Assembly: GCA_017453365.1 (NCBI GenBank)
Contig: JAFTKH010000012.1
Location: 47,688 to 111,687 of the forward strand
Source: Clostridia bacterium
GTDB lineage: Bacteria > Bacillota > Clostridia > Oscillospirales > CAG-272
Direction: 5' to 3'
Length of the DNA: 64,000 nt
Positions 26,301 through 34,315 of the stretch are shown here, in pieces (within the stretch, counting starts at the first letter, position 1; each line of letters begins with the position of its first letter). Both the position numbers and the translations under genes were made by a program. Under the pieces are notes generated by a model that was not told the DNA's origin, ran no database searches, and saw nothing but the letters and a program-made list of their open reading frames with translations.

Positions 26301-27822
26301 GGAGGAAACGGCCGACAGAGAGTTCGACTGGACTATCGTTCTCTACCATTTCTCACCCTACGGCTCGAGCTACCACGGTGAATATACTACGGATGAAAAC
26401 GGAAGCTTCACCAGAAACGAGCAGTACACCTTCGCTAATATCAGAGAGTTCCTTCTCCCGATACTTTACGAAAACGGTGTTGACCTCATTCTCTCGGGAC
26501 ACGACCACTGCTACACGAGAACTCACATTCTTAAGCCCGCGACCGATGCGGACGGAAACTATATCGACGGCGCTATCGTTACTCCCTATGAGGACGGCAG
26601 CTACGTTTATGCCGACGGAACGAGCGTGCCCACCTACGTTGAATGGACGGATGCGGACGGAAACGTATACACAGACCTTAAGGTTTCGTCAAGACCCGTA
26701 TCTGTAACGGACCCCGACGGTATTCTTCACGTAACGGGCGCTTCGTCCTCGGGCTCTCAACCTAACAGAGTTGAATACGAGCACCCCTTGACGGCTGTGA
26801 CCTCTACGGCTAACACCCGTCAGCTCTCGAGGCTCGACATTTCGGAAAACGAGCTCACGATAGTTACCTACAACCTTGGCACGAACTCGACCGAGGATAT
26901 AACCGAGATAGACAGATTTACCATAATCCACACGGAGGAAGAGCCCGACTCGGGTTCAGGCTCTGCTCCGAACCCGGGCATTGACTCCACCGTGACGACC
27001 AAGATTTCGGGCGTACAGCTCCTGCTGGAGGACGACCTCACGATGAGATACAACGTCACCCTCGCTTCGGGTGAGGATATTGCCGATTACACTATGCGCT
27101 TCACTATGAACGGTAAGGTAACGACCGTAGCCTGCTCCGAGGTTTATAACGGAAAGTACGTATTCCCCTACTCGGGAATAGCACCGCAGATGATTGGCGA
27201 CAGCGTTAAGGCGGAGCTCCTAAAGGACGGTATTGCAGTAGCGACGGTGGATGAATACAGTATTCTCGACAACGTAAATTACCTGCTTGAAAATTCGCCC
27301 TCCGCAGAGCTCGAAGCGCTTCTTGCAGACCTTCTGAACTACGGTGCGGCGGCGCAGGAATATACGGGCTATAAGACGGGCACACTCGTGAATGCGGGAC
27401 TTACCTCCACGGGCTCCACCGCGACTCCCGCAGAGAGCGACGACGTAAGAGCCTCGACAGGAAGCACGAGCGACGTGCTTTACTGCACTGCGGCGGGCGT
27501 AAGATTTGACAGTATTAATAAGCTATACGTGAAATTCAAGGCAGACTCGCTCGTGGGCGTGAGCGCACGCTTCGGCGAGGCGGCGGCTGAAATCGTAAGC
27601 CTTGGCGGCGGGGAGTATGCCGCATACTCCGAGGGCATCTATGCAAACGCCTTTGGCGAGACGGTAACCTTCACGCTCGCAAAGGACGGCACTGCCGTGC
27701 AGACTGTCACCTACTCCGTAAATGCGTACGCTTATGCTAAATACGACGGCGATAGCACTATGAGCAAGCTGGCACTCGCGATGTACCGCTACGGTAAATC
27801 CGCAGAGAATTACGATTCTTAA
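23398..27822 (+). CDS. Large secreted calcineurin-like metallophosphoesterase
   Basis: 1474 aa. Signal peptide about 1-23. Two tandem ~210-residue beta-rich modules follow (about 40-250 and 260-490), sharing EQ-[ND]-[YF]-[DE]-[DS], GEYLWVCVYD / GEYLWISVYD, a short GVWYRL-like strand and TALTGSS. A fibronectin/PAP-like domain (about 680-780) leads into the catalytic fold: FAGDPQIG, SAGDQTNS, VLGNHDNEQ, LYHFSPYGSSYH and SGHDHCYTRTH, the Asp/Asn/His metal ligands of purple-acid-type phosphoesterases. Two C-terminal beta modules (from about 1200) lack known motifs. The ATG at 23398 lies 8 nt behind AAAGGAG. It probably cleaves phosphomonoesters or diesters outside the cell; no sortase or S-layer anchor was seen. 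Confidence 0.88.
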   Translation: MKQRFFRMLALLLALVLLVPAFTGLMAFATDADSYTVTTDVPQQEIILAEQNYDSITAGDTTAVLGRVKEIVDGGDGYPYGKVVNVDFDNAGHNWSGSTHTYIGGTIYTAGDSRNEYDMLPYVPTATEGWTVTFNFRVVQEYVTTDGNGNETKVGEYLWVCVYDDDATDGTTDGFKIKTTEFEEDVWYSCTVSTDNGVWTATKTALTGSSKGATSTISSIQKESSISGSRYRQFCYTFFPVKSSSDSSAERQLAHYQIDEVKLTAMAYSSDPYTYTVAEQDFEDVSGNTYFAQSYVASKDTLYAGMPEIASGGEDYSDGSVAVIDYTKVDWTTASAVYPGGVLYTHTPKEQLEYVPSPSDGFVFSIDFYRESTYTGGEYLWISVYDSVAGSSGEGFRIPVSQFVSGVWYRLTLITTGVSNSAHTCTATALTGSSDGTVTAGTASSLTGVSYGGMSSGRVNQITITLYDNSATNTSDERKSSKYMLDNIRLTTERLDTITAQISPEATVSGELTPILAAYDSDGLMTAYVTGTLTGTGTSAQFDIKNELDAFRNAASVKTMYLENLATAKPYAAADEVGDDIWGGAQSSEAERATLTVTADMLPLEDSGNYATIVYTVPNTYDASNIPSFEAGGNALLYLGQDTVAPTELVYDASLYNYTAEDIVVVVNNGTTSTVSILEEVTPPKFTNVVIQLGALESELNFTWFSLSDGDGIIKYAKLSELQDGALPEGAATATALRTAGKKLNYYGNKATITGLEPSTVYCYQLINGDYTSEIYAITTGGQDSFSFAFAGDPQIGRGYGSDASKNWDCIEGDGESWGLTLSQMMNADEFAGVSFLMSAGDQTNSYLQDYDGHELQWDAYTNHDELLSMPTVTVLGNHDNEQYSVYPFHVNEPNLLTKEDGSYYGATYEANSRGGYMLSADYYFTYNNVLFLVLNTNTMNDRTGSETDKADDKAAALEHGEFIERVMEETADREFDWTIVLYHFSPYGSSYHGEYTTDENGSFTRNEQYTFANIREFLLPILYENGVDLILSGHDHCYTRTHILKPATDADGNYIDGAIVTPYEDGSYVYADGTSVPTYVEWTDADGNVYTDLKVSSRPVSVTDPDGILHVTGASSSGSQPNRVEYEHPLTAVTSTANTRQLSRLDISENELTIVTYNLGTNSTEDITEIDRFTIIHTEEEPDSGSGSAPNPGIDSTVTTKISGVQLLLEDDLTMRYNVTLASGEDIADYTMRFTMNGKVTTVACSEVYNGKYVFPYSGIAPQMIGDSVKAELLKDGIAVATVDEYSILDNVNYLLENSPSAELEALLADLLNYGAAAQEYTGYKTGTLVNAGLTSTGSTATPAESDDVRASTGSTSDVLYCTAAGVRFDSINKLYVKFKADSLVGVSARFGEAAAEIVSLGGGEYAAYSEGIYANAFGETVTFTLAKDGTAVQTVTYSVNAYAYAKYDGDSTMSKLALAMYRYGKSAENYDS

Positions 27823-27832
27823 GGAGAAAGAG

Positions 27833-27955
27833 ATGAAGCAAAAGAAAAATTACGAGGCTGTAAGCATTGAGATTACTCTTCTTAAGAGTGAAGACGTGAT
27901 TACCACAAGCGGAGCGTTCGACGGAGAGGACGACTCTATCGCAAGCTGGGGATAA
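27833..27955 (+). CDS. 40-aa peptide with acidic, Trp-Gly C-terminus
   Basis: A short gene 10 nt behind the phosphoesterase stop, with AAGGAG 5-6 nt before its ATG, so very likely translated from the same mRNA. The peptide has a basic leader-like start (MKQKKNYEAVSIEITLLK), then SEDVITTSG, then an acidic tail AFDGEDDSIASWG. I recall small clostridial proteins with the same plan (YExPxIExxxLxxEDVITxSG followed by an acidic end), but know no function for them. The leader/core look recalls RiPP precursors, yet no maturation enzyme is nearby. Export or a structural role is equally possible. Confidence 0.7.
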   Translation: MKQKKNYEAVSIEITLLKSEDVITTSGAFDGEDDSIASWG

Positions 27956-27972
27956 GGAAAGGGGCCGACGTA

Positions 27973-28196
27973 TTTAGGCACCGTCGAAAACGACCCGAAA
28001 ATAAAAAAGCTCGAAATTAACTAAACGAGCTGAAAATATAAAAAGTAAGCCCTTGTCGGGTTGTTTTCACCTCCGCTTTTTCCCGTGCAGTACACCTGTA
28101 CGGCTCACGGCGCGAAGAACGAAGCTTTTCGCTCTAAATCCGTCCCCTATACGAAGAGGCCGGCCCAAGTTTTTAAGCTCGGGCTAGCCTCTTTTT
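27973..28196. ncRNA. Structured intergenic element, copy A (unknown family)
   Basis: This copy resembles 31671-31885 in length and in conserved blocks: TTTAGG, TCGAAAACG, TATAAAAAGTAAGC, CGGCTCACGG, GCTTTTCGCTC, CGAAGAGGCCGGC. A 12-bp long-range stem joins 27987-27998 and 28056-28067 without mismatch (one wobble). The end is a hairpin (28155-28169 with 28178-28192) followed by TTTTT. Internal hairpins include AGCTCG/CGAGCT and CCGTG...CACGG. It starts 17 nt behind the stop of the 40-aa peptide gene and lies between convergent genes, so the transcribed strand is uncertain. No promoter was found inside. Confidence 0.6.
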
Positions 28197-28207
28197 AATA
28201 AATTAAT

Positions 28208-28264
28208 AAAAAGCCCGATTTCGGTGACCTTACGATAAAGCAGGCCGCTCAAATCGGGGCTTTT
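28208..28264 (-). terminator. Terminator hairpin between the structured element and fumC
   Basis: AAAAAGCCCGATTT (28208-28221) pairs with AAATCGGGGCTTTT (28251-28264) with a one-base bulge. A-runs and T-runs flank both sides, so it can terminate fumC on the minus strand and also transcripts arriving on the plus strand. Confidence 0.7.
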
Positions 28265-28268
28265 ATTT

Positions 28269-29636
28269 TTATACCATTTTTCCGGGGTCAAGGTACTCGT
28301 CGAGCTCCGCTTCGGTAAGGTAGCCGAGCGCGAGGCACGCGGCCTTCAGCGTGGTGTTTTCCCTGTGTGCCATCTTCGCGACCTCGGCCGCGCGCTCGTA
28401 GCCGATATGGGGCGAGAGGGCGGTGACGAGCATAAGAGAGGCTTCGAGATTTTCCTTCATTTTCCGCTCGTTTATCTTAATACCCGAGATACAGTTCTCG
28501 GTAAATGAGCGGCACACGTCCGAAAGAAGGCGAAGCGAGGAGAGATAGTTATGCGCTATTACGGGCATAAAGACGTTAAGCTCAAAATTCCCCTGCGACG
28601 CTGCAAAGGACACAGCACCGTTATTCGCCATCACCTGCACTGCTACCATAGTGACCGCCTCGCACTGCGTAGGGTTTACCTTCCCCGGCATTATCGACGA
28701 GCCGGGCTCGTTCTCGGGCAGGGTTATCTCGCCGAGTCCGAGGCGAGGTCCGCTCGCGAGCCAGCGGACGTCATTGGCTATTTTCATAAGGTCGGCGGCG
28801 AGCGCCGAGAGTGCGCCGTGAGCGGCGGCGAGCTCGCCCTTCGACGAGAGGGCGTGGAATTTATTGGGGTGGGAGAAAAACGGGGTGTCGAGTATTTCAG
28901 AAAGCTCCGACGCTACAGCGTCACCGAAGCCGCGAGGGGCGTTTATACCCGTGCCCGTGGCGGTTCCGCCGATAGCAAGGTGAGAGAGAGGCTCCAGCGA
29001 GCGCTCTATCATTTCAATATCGCATTCGAGTGACGAGCGCCAGCCGCTTACCTCATCGGAGAAGCTGACGGGAGTCGCATCCTGTAGGTGAGTCCTTCCG
29101 CTCTTCATTATACCCTCCGCGCGGTGCTCAAGCTCTTTTAACGCCGAGACAAGTCCGCGAAGCGCGGGCAGAAGCCGTCTTTTCGTTTCCATAACGGCGG
29201 ATATATGCATAGCGGAGGGGAAAACGTCGTTCGACGACTGTGACATATTCACGTCGTCGTTCGGGTGAACGGGTGCGCCGAGAAGCTCTCCCGCCCTGTG
29301 CGCTATGACCTCGTTTAGGTTCATATTTGTCTGCGTGCCGCTTCCTGTCTGCCATACGGAGAGAGGAAAATGCCCGTCGAGCGCGCCCGACATGACCTCC
29401 TCTGCGGCACGTGAGATTGCGGAGCATTTTTCCGCGGTCATTCGCTCACTGCACATTTGTCGGTTCGCCCTTACTGCGGCGAGCTTCACCGCGGCTATCG
29501 CGTGTATCAGCTCGGGGGGCATTTTCTCCGTGCCTATTTTAAAATTTTCAAGGCTTCGCTGCGTAGCGGCTCCCCAATATTTATCCGCCCTAACCTTCAC
29601 CTCGCCCATAGTATCGTGCTCAATTCTGAACTCCAT
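28269..29636 (-). CDS. fumC: Class II fumarate hydratase
   Basis: A 455-aa homotetrameric, iron-independent fumarase that interconverts fumarate and L-malate in the cytoplasm. Family regions are all present: GSGTQTNMNLNEVIA (97-111), the HPNDDVNMSQSSND block (124-137), SGRTHLQDATPV (179-190), and the signature GSSIMPGKVNPTQ (312-324), the flexible loop with the catalytic Ser. The length is normal. The gene stands alone with its own promoter at 29666-29694 and a terminator behind it. Class II enzymes are less usual than class I in strict anaerobes but do occur. Confidence 0.96.
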   Translation of the reverse strand: MEFRIEHDTMGEVKVRADKYWGAATQRSLENFKIGTEKMPPELIHAIAAVKLAAVRANRQMCSERMTAEKCSAISRAAEEVMSGALDGHFPLSVWQTGSGTQTNMNLNEVIAHRAGELLGAPVHPNDDVNMSQSSNDVFPSAMHISAVMETKRRLLPALRGLVSALKELEHRAEGIMKSGRTHLQDATPVSFSDEVSGWRSSLECDIEMIERSLEPLSHLAIGGTATGTGINAPRGFGDAVASELSEILDTPFFSHPNKFHALSSKGELAAAHGALSALAADLMKIANDVRWLASGPRLGLGEITLPENEPGSSIMPGKVNPTQCEAVTMVAVQVMANNGAVSFAASQGNFELNVFMPVIAHNYLSSLRLLSDVCRSFTENCISGIKINERKMKENLEASLMLVTALSPHIGYERAAEVAKMAHRENTTLKAACLALGYLTEAELDEYLDPGKMV

Positions 29637-29665
29637 AACGCACCCCCAAAGAAAAGCTTAATCTT

Positions 29666-29694
29666 ATTTTAGCATACGGCACACGCTTTTTCAA
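29666..29694 (-). promoter_or_regulatory. Sigma-A promoter of fumC
   Basis: Minus strand TTGAAA (29694-29689), 17-nt spacer, TAAAAT (29671-29666), start near 29659, about 23 nt before the ATG, which has a GGGGG site. Confidence 0.75.
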
Positions 29695-29806
29695 GGTCGG
29701 CGCGTATAAATGGCGAGAAATATTTACATTTTCTTTTCAAATAATTTATTCTTTGTTACCAATGATAGTATAGAATAAAGAAAAGCATGAAAGGCAGGAG
29801 GCGTGT

Positions 29807-31657
29807 ATGAAGAACTTAATAGCTTTGTCGTTAATTCTATCCCTATTGTTTACCTCGGCATACTCGCTCATCTCCTGTGCGGGGGGCGAGCCCGTACCGG
29901 AGCCTGCGCCTGCTCCCGAGCCCTCGGACAACGATACAGTCTCGGTAATAAAGCCGCCATACCGCGATTATGGGCGCGGAACGGTGGATTTCGGCGAGCT
30001 CGAATACAGACGTCCCGACATTACGGCAATCTCGGACGGTATTCTGGCGGTAGCCGCGGATATTGCGGACGGTACGCTCGGGTTCGATGCCGAGGTTGAA
30101 AGAATCGAGTCGATAGAGGACGGCTATATCACAGTCGTTAGTATGTACACTCTTGCAGAGCTCGGCAATATGAAAAACTCATCGGACGCCTTCTGGCACG
30201 CGGAATATGAATATATGTCCGTCGGCTACTCTCGCTTCACTGACGCGCTCGAGGCTATGTTCGTCGCGTGTGCTGAGTCGGAAAACAGAGAGCGATTCGA
30301 AAACGAATACTTTGGCTACTCGCTCGAGGATTACGCCGACGGCGAGATATACACAGAGCGCGCCGTCGAGCTTCTGTCGCGTGAGGCGGAGCTCGAGGCG
30401 GAATACTCCGCGCTCTCGACATCAAGCATTGAGATAACCTACCTCGGAAAAACCGATACGGTGGATAATATTCTCAAGGGTCTTCGTGAGTCATACGGCG
30501 CAGACTCTGCCATATACGCTTCGGCATACGGTGACTGTATGGAGCTTTATTATGAGGAGGAGTCGAGGATGGGCGGCGAGCTGTTTCTCGAGCTTCTCTC
30601 CCTCCGCGCTCTTATAGCCGACGAGCTCGGCTACGACAGCTATACCGATTACGCCTACGAGATTATGGGGCACGACTACAGCGCTCGCGATATGATGGGC
30701 CTGCTCTCGGATATGAAGGATAGCGTTTACCCTGTTTTTTCAAGGCTCTACACCCGCGTGTTCAACGGTTATTTCCGCGATGCGGATTTTGGGCAGCTCG
30801 ACACAGCCTCTGCTCTGAACACGCTTTACGCTTTATTCGGCGAGCTTGACCCTGGGATTTCGGAGGCTTACTCGTATATGCTCCAGCATAATCTCTACGA
30901 CGTCGGCGATGCACAATCAGGGCGCTTCGACGGCTCGTTCACGACTTATATCGAATCCAACAGCTCCCCCTATCTTTTCGTGACTAACGGGGGCACTCTG
31001 ACAGACTATGCAACGCTCGCGCACGAGTTCGGCCACTTTTACGACGGATACGTGAATTTCGGTGTCGACGCCTCGCTCGACGTAGCGGAGATATCCTCAC
31101 AGGGGCTCGAGCTCCTTACGGTCGAGCGGCTTTCCGGCGTGCTCACAGAGGAGGAGCACAGACTCCTCGAATACTATGAAACGTACTCAATTCTTAACGT
31201 ACTTCTCATACAGGGCTTCTTCTCTGCCTTCGAGCACTACGTTTACAAACTTGAGTACGGCGAGATAAACCGCGAGAGGGTAAACGAGGCGGTAGCACGT
31301 GCATCTGAGCTAATTTTCGGCTCGGCGATATACAACGACCTGTCAGCCGTTCTGATACCTCACACGGTGCTATATCCTCACTACGTGCAATCCTACTGCA
31401 CCTCTGCTATATCCGCCCTCGAGATTTATTTCCTCGAGTGTGACACGGAGGGGGCAGGCATCGGCGTTTATACTCAGCTCGTCCTGCGCGACGGAGAATA
31501 CGGTCTCGGGTATTCGGAGATGCTCGAGGCGGTGGGGCTCACCTCTCCGTTCAAGGACGGTGCCCTCCGCGGCGTATGCGACAGAATACACTATCAAATT
31601 CTCGGCTCACACTACTTTAAGGAGCAGGAGGAAGGTAACGGTGTAGGCGCGGCATAG
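29807..31657 (+). CDS. Lipoprotein M3-like zinc oligopeptidase
   Basis: A 616-aa surface-bound peptidase. The signal sequence ends in a lipobox LISC with Cys24 as lipidation site, then a Pro/Glu-rich linker. The zinc site is HEFGH (406-410), and the third ligand fits Glu428 in DVAEISSQGLELL, the spacing seen in oligoendopeptidase F (M3). An upstream conserved block GGTLTDYATLAHEFGHFYDGY is typical. Most M3 enzymes are cytoplasmic, so the lipid anchor is unusual; it may degrade peptides at the cell surface. The ATG has AGGAGG. A structured element begins 13 nt behind its stop. Confidence 0.85.
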   Translation: MKNLIALSLILSLLFTSAYSLISCAGGEPVPEPAPAPEPSDNDTVSVIKPPYRDYGRGTVDFGELEYRRPDITAISDGILAVAADIADGTLGFDAEVERIESIEDGYITVVSMYTLAELGNMKNSSDAFWHAEYEYMSVGYSRFTDALEAMFVACAESENRERFENEYFGYSLEDYADGEIYTERAVELLSREAELEAEYSALSTSSIEITYLGKTDTVDNILKGLRESYGADSAIYASAYGDCMELYYEEESRMGGELFLELLSLRALIADELGYDSYTDYAYEIMGHDYSARDMMGLLSDMKDSVYPVFSRLYTRVFNGYFRDADFGQLDTASALNTLYALFGELDPGISEAYSYMLQHNLYDVGDAQSGRFDGSFTTYIESNSSPYLFVTNGGTLTDYATLAHEFGHFYDGYVNFGVDASLDVAEISSQGLELLTVERLSGVLTEEEHRLLEYYETYSILNVLLIQGFFSAFEHYVYKLEYGEINRERVNEAVARASELIFGSAIYNDLSAVLIPHTVLYPHYVQSYCTSAISALEIYFLECDTEGAGIGVYTQLVLRDGEYGLGYSEMLEAVGLTSPFKDGALRGVCDRIHYQILGSHYFKEQEEGNGVGAA

Positions 31658-31670
31658 AAGGAGCGGAGCC

Positions 31671-31885
31671 TTTAGGTGCCTCGAAAACGGCCTCAAAAAG
31701 CTCGGCATCAACTGAATAAGATAATAATATAAAAAGTAAGCTTCGATTAGGTCATTTTCCGTCTGCGTTTTTCTCCTCTCAGCACCCTTCGGCTCACGGA
31801 GTGATGAACGAGGCTTTTCGCTCGGGGCCCTCTTTCCCCTATGCGAAGAGGCCGGCTCAAGTTTTTTCAGCTTGAGCCGGCCTCT
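31671..31885. ncRNA. Structured intergenic element, copy B (unknown family)
   Basis: The second copy of the element at 27973-28196, with the same order of conserved blocks. The long-range stem (31684-31695 with 31747-31758) keeps 10 of 12 pairs, some by different base pairs from copy A, so the fold rather than the sequence is kept. It ends in a perfect 15-bp hairpin (31847-31861 with 31871-31885) without a T-run. It starts 13 nt behind the peptidase gene stop, again between convergent genes. Confidence 0.6.
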
Positions 31886-32073
31886 AATAATTATTATTGA
31901 AGAATTAAAAATTGCAGTTACTTTCCTTCGCAAGCAAAAGCTTTGATTTAATTATAATCACGGGAACATCACCTAAACGGTAACTGCCGGCCCAGAAAAA
32001 CAAATCAAACAGCTATTTTTCGCTTCATGTGAAAATGAGCGCAACTATTTGCCAACCGTGGCGGCAAAGCCTG
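31886..32073. other. AT-rich intergenic tail, no gene seen
   Basis: AT-rich sequence between copy B and the ABC exporter stop. The only structure is TTTGCC/GGCAAA (about 32048-32066) just behind the ABC gene stop. It has no T-run, so it is a weak terminator candidate at best. Confidence 0.4.
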
Positions 32074-33996
32074 TTATGACTCTGTCATCTGTCTGTACCT
32101 ATGCGCTTGTGTGGTAAAGAGCAGATGGTATTTTCCGCGCTTCGCCATAAGCTCACCGTGCGTACCGACCTCGGCTATCTCTCCGCCGTCTATGACTATT
32201 ATCTTCGACGCGGACGTAGCGCTCGAGAGCCTGTGCGATACGAATACGGTTATCTTATTTTTCGAAAGGCCTGCAAACTTATTATATACCTCCTCCTCAG
32301 CTATCGCGTCGAGGGCGGCGGTGGGCTCGTCGAGGATAAGTATTTCAGAGTCCTTATAAAACGCGCGGGAGATAGCAACCTTCTGCCACTGGCCGCCCGA
32401 GAGCTCGAGCCCGTCCTCCTCAAACATTCTCGTCAAGGGGGTGTCGAAGCCGTGCGGGAGCCCGTCAATAAAGCTGTACGCGCCGCCCGCAGTGGCGGCA
32501 TTTCTTATATCCTCCGCATTTCCCTCTCGCGACACGTCGCCGTAGCGGATATTCTCCGATACGGTATCTGCGTACTGTCCGTAATCCTGAAAGATTATAC
32601 CGAACATAGAATGAAGAGCGCGTACGTCGTACTCGCGGATATCCCTGCCGTCGAGGAGTATTACGCCATCGGTGGGGTCGTAGAGCCCGGTTAAAAGCTT
32701 TATCAGCGTAGTTTTACCCGCTCCGTTCAAGCCGACGAGAACGACCGAGTCGTTCCCCTCCATAACGATATTCACGTCGTGAAGGACGTACCTGTCAGTG
32801 CCGGGGTATTTGAAGCTGACGTGACAAAATTCAATCCTGTGAGATATGCCGCGCTCGGGAATCACAGGCTCGGAGGCCGTGGGGACTATTCTCACGTCCT
32901 CCTTCATAAAGGTTATCATATTATCGATAAAGAGCGTGCCCTCGTATATCGCCGCCGTGGCGGTAAGAAGGGTCGTGACGTAGCCTGCGATTGAGGAAAG
33001 TGCACCCGAATAAAGCGAGTAATCTCCTATCATACCGCCCTCGTAGATGACGCCGTAGGCAACGTAAATCAGTATTGCTCCGTTGGCAAGCCCCGACAGT
33101 AGACTTATGCAAACCTGAACGAAGCCCTCCTTCATTATCAGCTTCTTTAAGCCGCGGAAATACTTCGCAAAGGCCGCCTTATATTTTGCTATAAAGGTAT
33201 CCGATAGACCGAGCAGCTTTATTTCCTTCGCTCTGTCCTTGTTCACCATAAGCTCGGAGTAATAATTCATCTGCCTTCTCTCCTTCGAGTGGCGGCGGAT
33301 ATATCTGAAATTACGGTGGCGGTAGAAATAGTTCACGGCAGCACCGGGAAGCGCTACGGCTATAACTACGAGAGGAGCTATGGGAGATAGGGTTGCCAGA
33401 ACGGCGATGAACGACACCGAGCCTATCACCGCAGAGATGACGTTAAAGGTCGCGGTAAGAATGCCTATAGGACGCATTCCCGCCTCTCGGTTGGCGTTCT
33501 CGAGCTTCTCGTAGAACTCGGGGCGGTCGAAGGACGACATATCGACCTCTCTCGCCTTTCCTATTATCATCAGCTTTATATGATTTACGACGAGCTCGCC
33601 CGCAATAGAGGTTACCATAGTATTCACCCTGCCGAGCGCCTTTCTCGCGAAAAGATATACTACGTTTAAGATAAATAAGAAGATAAGAGGAGAGAGCGCT
33701 GTAATAGCGTCGGCAGCAAGAGTGCCTTCGGCCTGCGCAGTTATAAGCTCCGCTATTTCATTAAGCAAATCCTTCGATATATAGGCACCGAGAACGGGAA
33801 GAACACCGTCAGCAAGGCAAAGGAGCGCCATAAGGATAAGCAGATGCGGCGCGGACTGCCACACGAGCTTTACTATATAAAACAGGCGTGAGGTGAAGCC
33901 CGATATCTTTTTCCATATATAGGAAGGAACCTCCGATAGGCGCTTCGGCTTCTCAATACCGTCGGAAAGAGGCCGCGGTGGCATAGGTGGTGGCAT
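32074..33996 (-). CDS. ABC exporter, fused permease and ATPase
   Basis: A 640-aa half transporter. After a Pro-rich N-terminus (MPPPMPPRP) come about six helices (45-360) and an ATPase domain with Walker A GLNGAGKTT, Q-loop FQDYGQY, signature LSGGQ, Walker B ILILDEPTAALD and a switch His in VFVSHRLSS. It could work as a homodimer, since both ATPase motifs are complete. The frame opens with GTG at 34023, but the ATG at 33996 has AAGGGAG 6 nt upstream. It resembles exporters of peptides or lipids (MsbA/LanT-like without a peptidase domain). No partner gene is adjacent; the substrate is unknown. Confidence 0.88.
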   Translation of the reverse strand: MPPPMPPRPLSDGIEKPKRLSEVPSYIWKKISGFTSRLFYIVKLVWQSAPHLLILMALLCLADGVLPVLGAYISKDLLNEIAELITAQAEGTLAADAITALSPLIFLFILNVVYLFARKALGRVNTMVTSIAGELVVNHIKLMIIGKAREVDMSSFDRPEFYEKLENANREAGMRPIGILTATFNVISAVIGSVSFIAVLATLSPIAPLVVIAVALPGAAVNYFYRHRNFRYIRRHSKERRQMNYYSELMVNKDRAKEIKLLGLSDTFIAKYKAAFAKYFRGLKKLIMKEGFVQVCISLLSGLANGAILIYVAYGVIYEGGMIGDYSLYSGALSSIAGYVTTLLTATAAIYEGTLFIDNMITFMKEDVRIVPTASEPVIPERGISHRIEFCHVSFKYPGTDRYVLHDVNIVMEGNDSVVLVGLNGAGKTTLIKLLTGLYDPTDGVILLDGRDIREYDVRALHSMFGIIFQDYGQYADTVSENIRYGDVSREGNAEDIRNAATAGGAYSFIDGLPHGFDTPLTRMFEEDGLELSGGQWQKVAISRAFYKDSEILILDEPTAALDAIAEEEVYNKFAGLSKNKITVFVSHRLSSATSASKIIVIDGGEIAEVGTHGELMAKRGKYHLLFTTQAHRYRQMTES

Positions 33997-34087
33997 AATA
34001 TTCTCCCTTCTTTTTTTATTCACGCTTTCGTACTCCCTCGCATAAGATAAAAGCAGTCAGAAAAAACGCTTTTTTGTGGAGGGAACT

Positions 34088-34315
34088 ATGAAGATTGACA
34101 AGGATAAGCTCGACGCCCTCGTGGCGATGTCAGACGGGGAGCTGTGGGGCGAGATACGCAAGATAGCGAGCGCTCACGGCTTCACTCTGCCCGACAGGAC
34201 GCCCGAGCACTCCGAAATGGAGAAGATACGCGGCGCTGTGTCAGGGGGAGCAAGGATAAATCTCGGCGAGGCGGTACGCATTCTGAACGACTACAAGCGG
34301 AGGTGCGGAAAATGA
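34088..34315 (+). CDS. Small unknown protein, first of a three-gene set
   Basis: 75 aa, soluble and helical: MKIDKDKLDALVAMSDGELWGEIRKIASAHG, then a polar stretch and a C-terminal ARINLGEAVRILNDYKRRCGK. No known domain was recognised. GGAGGG lies just upstream of the ATG. Its TGA overlaps the next gene's ATG (ATGA), so translation is coupled and the frame is very probably real. It is divergent from the ABC exporter with 91 nt between. Confidence 0.75.
   Translation: MKIDKDKLDALVAMSDGELWGEIRKIASAHGFTLPDRTPEHSEMEKIRGAVSGGARINLGEAVRILNDYKRRCGK

Noticed and set aside
27956-28268. tmRNA, RNase P RNA or SRP RNA for the structured element
   Set aside because: The conserved blocks known for these RNAs (for example the GGAAG tetraloop domain of SRP or the CCA-type ends of tmRNA) are missing.
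31886-32073. Possible terminator behind the ABC exporter gene
   Set aside because: TTTGCC/GGCAAA is only 6 bp and no T-run follows on the minus strand.
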